DNA of 37,243 nucleotides from Gemmatimonadota bacterium (GTDB lineage: Bacteria > Gemmatimonadota > Gemmatimonadetes > Gemmatimonadales > GWC2-71-9), in NCBI GenBank assembly GCA_003220795.1, contig QHTK01000070.1:1-37243 (forward strand), in the 5' to 3' direction. How positions within the stretch are numbered: the stretch's first letter is position 1; each line of letters opens with the position of its first letter. Positions 34,221-37,243 of the stretch are shown here, one piece after another. The notes beneath the pieces are model-generated. The model searched no databases. It was not told the origin of the DNA and worked only from the letters and a program-made list of their open reading frames with translations. Made by a program: the position numbers and the translations under genes.

Positions 34221-34666
34221 TTCTCGAGGAGCAGGGTCACGGGACCGTCGTTCACGAGCTCCACCTCCATCATCGCACCGAACTCACCCGTTGCGACGAC
34301 CGTACCGCTCCCGGCTCCCCGCTCTTTCAAGAGAGCCACAAACCGTTCGTAGAGCGGAATCGCCACCTCGGGCGGCGCGGCATCGATGAAGCTCGGTCGC
34401 CGCCCCTTACTGACGTCGCCGTACAGGGTGAATTGCGACACGACGAGCAACGCGCCGCCCACCTCGGCCAGCGCCAGGTTCATCTTCCCCGCGGCGTCGC
34501 CGAACACGCGCAGGCCCAACACTTTGTCGGCCATCCAGGTGAGATTGGCGTCGCCGTCGGATGGCACGAAGCCGGCGAGGACGAGAAACCCCGCCCCGAT
34601 CTTCCCGGTCACTCTCCCGGCGACGCGCACTTCGGCGCGAGCAACCCGCTGGAGAACGACCCTCAC
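34217..34666 (-). CDS. dtd: D-aminoacyl-tRNA deacylase
   Basis: 149 residues from GTG 34666, in a frame that overlaps larger spurious ones. Removes D-amino acids (and Gly from tRNA-Ala) wrongly attached to tRNA. The motifs SQFTLYGDVSKGRRPSF and NDGPVTLLLE (the Gly-cisPro proofreading motif) are present, with the start RVVLQRVARAEV. Normal length. Its GTG overlaps the glmS stop, and its TGA overlaps the maf GTG. Confidence 0.96.
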   Translation of the reverse strand: MRVVLQRVARAEVRVAGRVTGKIGAGFLVLAGFVPSDGDANLTWMADKVLGLRVFGDAAGKMNLALAEVGGALLVVSQFTLYGDVSKGRRPSFIDAAPPEVAIPLYERFVALLKERGAGSGTVVATGEFGAMMEVELVNDGPVTLLLEK

Positions 34667-36495
34667 TCCACCGTCACACTCTTCGCCAGATTGCGCGGCT
34701 GATCCACGTTGCAGCCCCGGCGCACCGCGATGTAATACGCGAGCAGCTGGAGCGGCAGGACCGTGAGCACGGGGGTCAGCAAGTCGAGCGTCTCCGGCAC
34801 CTCGACTTTGTGGTCGGCGAGCCGGGCGACGCCGGTGTCGCCCTCGGTGACGACCGCCATCACGCGCCCGCCGCGCGCCTTCACTTCCTCGATGTTGCTC
34901 ACGACCTTCTGGTAGACCGCGTCTTTGGGCGCGATGAAGACGACCGGCATCAGGTCGTCGATCAGGGCGATCGGGCCGTGCTTCATCTCGGCCGCCGGGT
35001 AGCCCTCCGCGTGGATATAGGAGATCTCCTTCAGCTTGAGCGCGCCCTCGAGGGCCACGGGGAAGTTGTACCCCCGGCCCAGATAGAGCACGTTGGCGGC
35101 CCGCATCATCCGCTCGGCGATGCGCTCGACCTCGGACGCCTTCGCCAGCACTCGCTCGACCAGCTCGGGGAGCTTGGCCAGCGCCCGCACCACTTCCCGG
35201 CCCTGCAAAATGGAGAGCGACCGCAGTCGCCCCATCTTGAGCGTCAACACCGCGAGTGCGGCGATCTGGCTCGTGAACGCCTTGGTCGACGCGACGCCGA
35301 TCTCCGGCCCGGCGTGGAGATAGATGCCGCCATCCACCTCCCGCGCGATGGTCGACCCCACCACGTTCACGAGACCGAGCGTGCGGGCGCCGCGCCGCTT
35401 CGCCTCGCGCAGCGCCGCCAGCGTGTCCGCCGTCTCCCCCGACTGGGAGATGCCGACCACCAACGTGCGCTCGTCCACGATGGGGTTGCGGTAGCGGAAC
35501 TCCGAGGCGTATTCGACCTCTGAAGGGATACGGGCGAGCTCCTCCATCATGTATTCGCCGATCAGCGCCGAGTGCCACGACGTACCGCACGCGGTGAACA
35601 CGATGCGGTTCACCTGGAGCAGCTGCTCGTCGGTGAGGTTGAGCCCGCCGAGCCGGGCCGTGCCCTCCTCTTCGAGCAGGTGCCCGCGCAGCGTGTTGCG
35701 CAGGCTCTCGGGCTGCTCCATGATCTCTTTCAGCATGAAGTGCGCGTGGCCACCGCGCTCGATGGTGGCGAGGTCCCAGTCGACGCGGGTCACGGCCTTT
35801 TCCTTTTCCACGGTGCGCAGATCGAGGATGCGGTATTCGGTCGGTCGCACCACGGCGATCTCCCCGTCGTCCAGGTAGACCACCGAGCGGGTGTGCGCCA
35901 GCACCGCCGAAGCGTCCGAGGCGACGAAGTTCTCTCCCGCGCCGATGGCGACGAGCAGCGGCGAGCCGTTGCGCGCCGCGACGATCGTGTCCGCCTCGCG
36001 GGTCGAGATCACCGCGATCCCGTAGGTCCCTTCGACCTGGTTCAGGGCCCCGGCCACCGCTTCGACCAGCGTGCCGCCCTTCGCGAGCAACTCCTCGATC
36101 AGGTGGACGAGCACCTCGGTGTCGGTCTCGGAGCGGAACACGTGCCCGCGCTGCGCCAGCGCCGTCCGGAGCACGCCGGCGTTCTCGATGATGCCGTTGT
36201 GCGCCAGCGCCAGCGTGCCCCCGCAGTCGGTGTGGGGGTGCGCGTTGACGGTGTTGGGCGCGCCGTGCGTGGCCCAGCGGGTGTGGGCGATGCCGGTCTG
36301 GCCGCGCGGGAGCGACGCCCCGAGCTGCTTTTCGAGGACGCTGATCTTCCCCGGCGCCTTGTGCACCTCGATGCGCCGGTCGTCGACCAGTGCCACGCCC
36401 GCCGAGTCGTAGCCGCGGTACTCGAGTCGCTTCAGCCCTTCGAGCAGCAGCGGGGCCGCCTGCCGGGGCCCGGTGTAGCCTACGATGCCGCACAT
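34663..36495 (-). CDS. glmS: Glutamine:fructose-6-phosphate aminotransferase
   Basis: 610 residues, the usual length. Makes glucosamine-6-phosphate from fructose-6-P and glutamine, the first step to UDP-GlcNAc. Cys2 (CGIVGYTG) is the N-terminal nucleophile; HTRWATHG, HNGIIEN and ETDTEV form the glutaminase site. Two SIS domains carry TACGTSWHSAL, ISQSGETADTL, EIGVASTKAFT and the C-terminal NLAKSVTVE. Its first 16 bases overlap the glmM 3' end, so product and next-step enzyme are made together. Confidence 0.98.
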   Translation of the reverse strand: MCGIVGYTGPRQAAPLLLEGLKRLEYRGYDSAGVALVDDRRIEVHKAPGKISVLEKQLGASLPRGQTGIAHTRWATHGAPNTVNAHPHTDCGGTLALAHNGIIENAGVLRTALAQRGHVFRSETDTEVLVHLIEELLAKGGTLVEAVAGALNQVEGTYGIAVISTREADTIVAARNGSPLLVAIGAGENFVASDASAVLAHTRSVVYLDDGEIAVVRPTEYRILDLRTVEKEKAVTRVDWDLATIERGGHAHFMLKEIMEQPESLRNTLRGHLLEEEGTARLGGLNLTDEQLLQVNRIVFTACGTSWHSALIGEYMMEELARIPSEVEYASEFRYRNPIVDERTLVVGISQSGETADTLAALREAKRRGARTLGLVNVVGSTIAREVDGGIYLHAGPEIGVASTKAFTSQIAALAVLTLKMGRLRSLSILQGREVVRALAKLPELVERVLAKASEVERIAERMMRAANVLYLGRGYNFPVALEGALKLKEISYIHAEGYPAAEMKHGPIALIDDLMPVVFIAPKDAVYQKVVSNIEEVKARGGRVMAVVTEGDTGVARLADHKVEVPETLDLLTPVLTVLPLQLLAYYIAVRRGCNVDQPRNLAKSVTVE

Positions 36496-37243
36496 AACCG
36501 TCGTCCCTCGTCCACCAGGTCCCGCGCCAGCGCGCCGCTCGGCGCCTCGGCGATCAGCCGGATGATCGGTTCCGTGTTCGAGGGCCGCACATGCAGCCAG
36601 CGGTCGGGCCAGGCGAGCCGCAGCCCATCCTGGACGTCCGCTTGCGCGTCCGCGAACCGCCGCCGCAGCGCCGCGTACACCGGCTCGAGCGCGGGGCCGC
36701 GGGGCGCCTTTGCCTTCACAATCGTATAGCGCGGCGCCGCCGCCACCAACTCACCCACCCGCTTTCCGGTCCGCGCCAGCAGCTGCAGGACGAGCGCGGC
36801 CGCCACGGGCGCGTCCCGTCCCGCGTGCAGCGCGGGGTACATGACCCCCCCATTCCCTTCCCCCCCGATCACAGCCCCAAGTCGCAAGATGGCGCGGGCG
36901 ACGTGGACTTCGCCGACCGGCGTCCGCACGATCGTAGCCCCGTGCTCCCGTGCCGCGTCCTCGACGACGAGACTGGTGGACAGGTTGCAGACAACATTCT
37001 GCCCCTTCGCCCTTCCCCGTTCCCCCAAGACCGCCCGTACCGCAAACGCCAGCGTGTAGTCCTCCCCAATGGCCGTGCCGCTCTCGTCCACGATCGCCAA
37101 CCGATCCACGTCCGGGTCCACGGCGATCCCGACGTCTGCGCCGGTGCGGCGCACCAGCGCGGACAGCTCGCCCAGGTTTTCGGGCACCGGCTCCGGCGCC
37201 CGGGGGAACCGACCGTCGGTCTCCAGGTTGATCCCGGTCACCG
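36480..37243 (-). CDS. glmM: Phosphoglucosamine mutase or close phosphohexomutase (partial, N-terminus off the right edge)
   Basis: 254 codons of the C-terminal half; the frame is open to the window edge, so the start and the catalytic phosphoserine are not seen. Visible: the Mg loop DPDVDRLAIVDESG, the sugar-binding GGEGNGGVMYPAL, and the phosphate-binding RPSNTEPIIRL. Being directly upstream of glmS and overlapping it by 16 bp supports GlmM (GlcN-6-P to GlcN-1-P) rather than ManB. A purine-rich loop (ERGRAKGQ) interrupts the usual sequence before NLSTS. Confidence 0.9.
   Translation of the reverse strand, partial: VTGINLETDGRFPRAPEPVPENLGELSALVRRTGADVGIAVDPDVDRLAIVDESGTAIGEDYTLAFAVRAVLGERGRAKGQNVVCNLSTSLVVEDAAREHGATIVRTPVGEVHVARAILRLGAVIGGEGNGGVMYPALHAGRDAPVAAALVLQLLARTGKRVGELVAAAPRYTIVKAKAPRGPALEPVYAALRRRFADAQADVQDGLRLAWPDRWLHVRPSNTEPIIRLIAEAPSGALARDLVDEGRRLCAAS

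Noticed and set aside
1..37243. Defence system, prophage or biosynthetic cluster
   Set aside because: No integrase, transposase, structural phage protein, restriction, toxin-antitoxin or synthase signatures were found; most genes are housekeeping or exported single genes.

Overview
The window is very GC-rich, densely packed bacterial chromosomal DNA carrying about 31 protein genes, one tRNA and several short or broken elements. The best guess for the host is a member of Gemmatimonadota. The clues are a caa3-type oxidase, many secreted proteins whose signal peptides end in AQ, a large Asp-box repeat protein, an M20 hydrolase and a class C serine hydrolase, and a gene remnant whose N-terminus matches the usual opening of Gemmatimonadota Ser/Thr kinases. 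This placement is inference; no rRNA is present to settle it.

Layout. 1-2330 (minus): cytochrome c oxidase subunits II and I, with subunit I cut by the left edge. 2437-9798: a kinase remnant, an exported Asp-box repeat protein, an unknown exported protein, a stand-alone receiver, an unknown HExxE protein, a type IV prepilin and a serine hydrolase. 9908-10066: a strong terminator, a promoter and tRNA-Leu(UAG). 10083-12800 (plus): a lipoprotein, an M20 amidohydrolase and a YetF-like membrane protein. 12849-19380 (plus): trigger factor, clpP, clpX, engB, an exported protein and a hybrid histidine kinase, a proteostasis cluster running into a signalling pair. 19481-22153: a galactose-oxidase-like lipoprotein bracketed by a 47-bp direct repeat derived from the kinase 3' end. 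30513-22161 (minus): an outer-membrane barrel protein, a PilB/GspE ATPase fused to a receiver, then hisC-hisB-hisH-NUDIX-hisF-ATL with overlapping or abutting genes. 30540-33663 (plus): trpE and an FHA-GAF-adenylate cyclase. 37243-33645 (minus): glmM (cut by the right edge), glmS, dtd, maf.

How the genes work together. Tig, ClpP, ClpX and EngB serve protein folding, proteolysis and ribosome assembly. GlmS and GlmM make GlcN-1-P for the cell envelope. HisB, HisC, HisF and HisH cover most of the later histidine steps, but hisA is missing and a NUDIX gene sits in the place it often has. The prepilin near 8 kb and the PilB-REC ATPase near 27 kb may belong to one pilus or secretion machine whose other parts lie elsewhere.

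Most notable: (1) the galactose-oxidase gene flanked by repeats of its neighbour's 3' end; (2) the histidine kinase, whose membrane anchor and GAF start have no ATG/GTG/TTG and probably begin at ACG; (3) a 46-codon ORF that looks like the two ends of a kinase gene fused together; (4) the NUDIX gene in the histidine operon; (5) the PilB-receiver fusion. No phage, transposase, CRISPR array or defence system was found, and no stretch over 300 bases lacks a gene.
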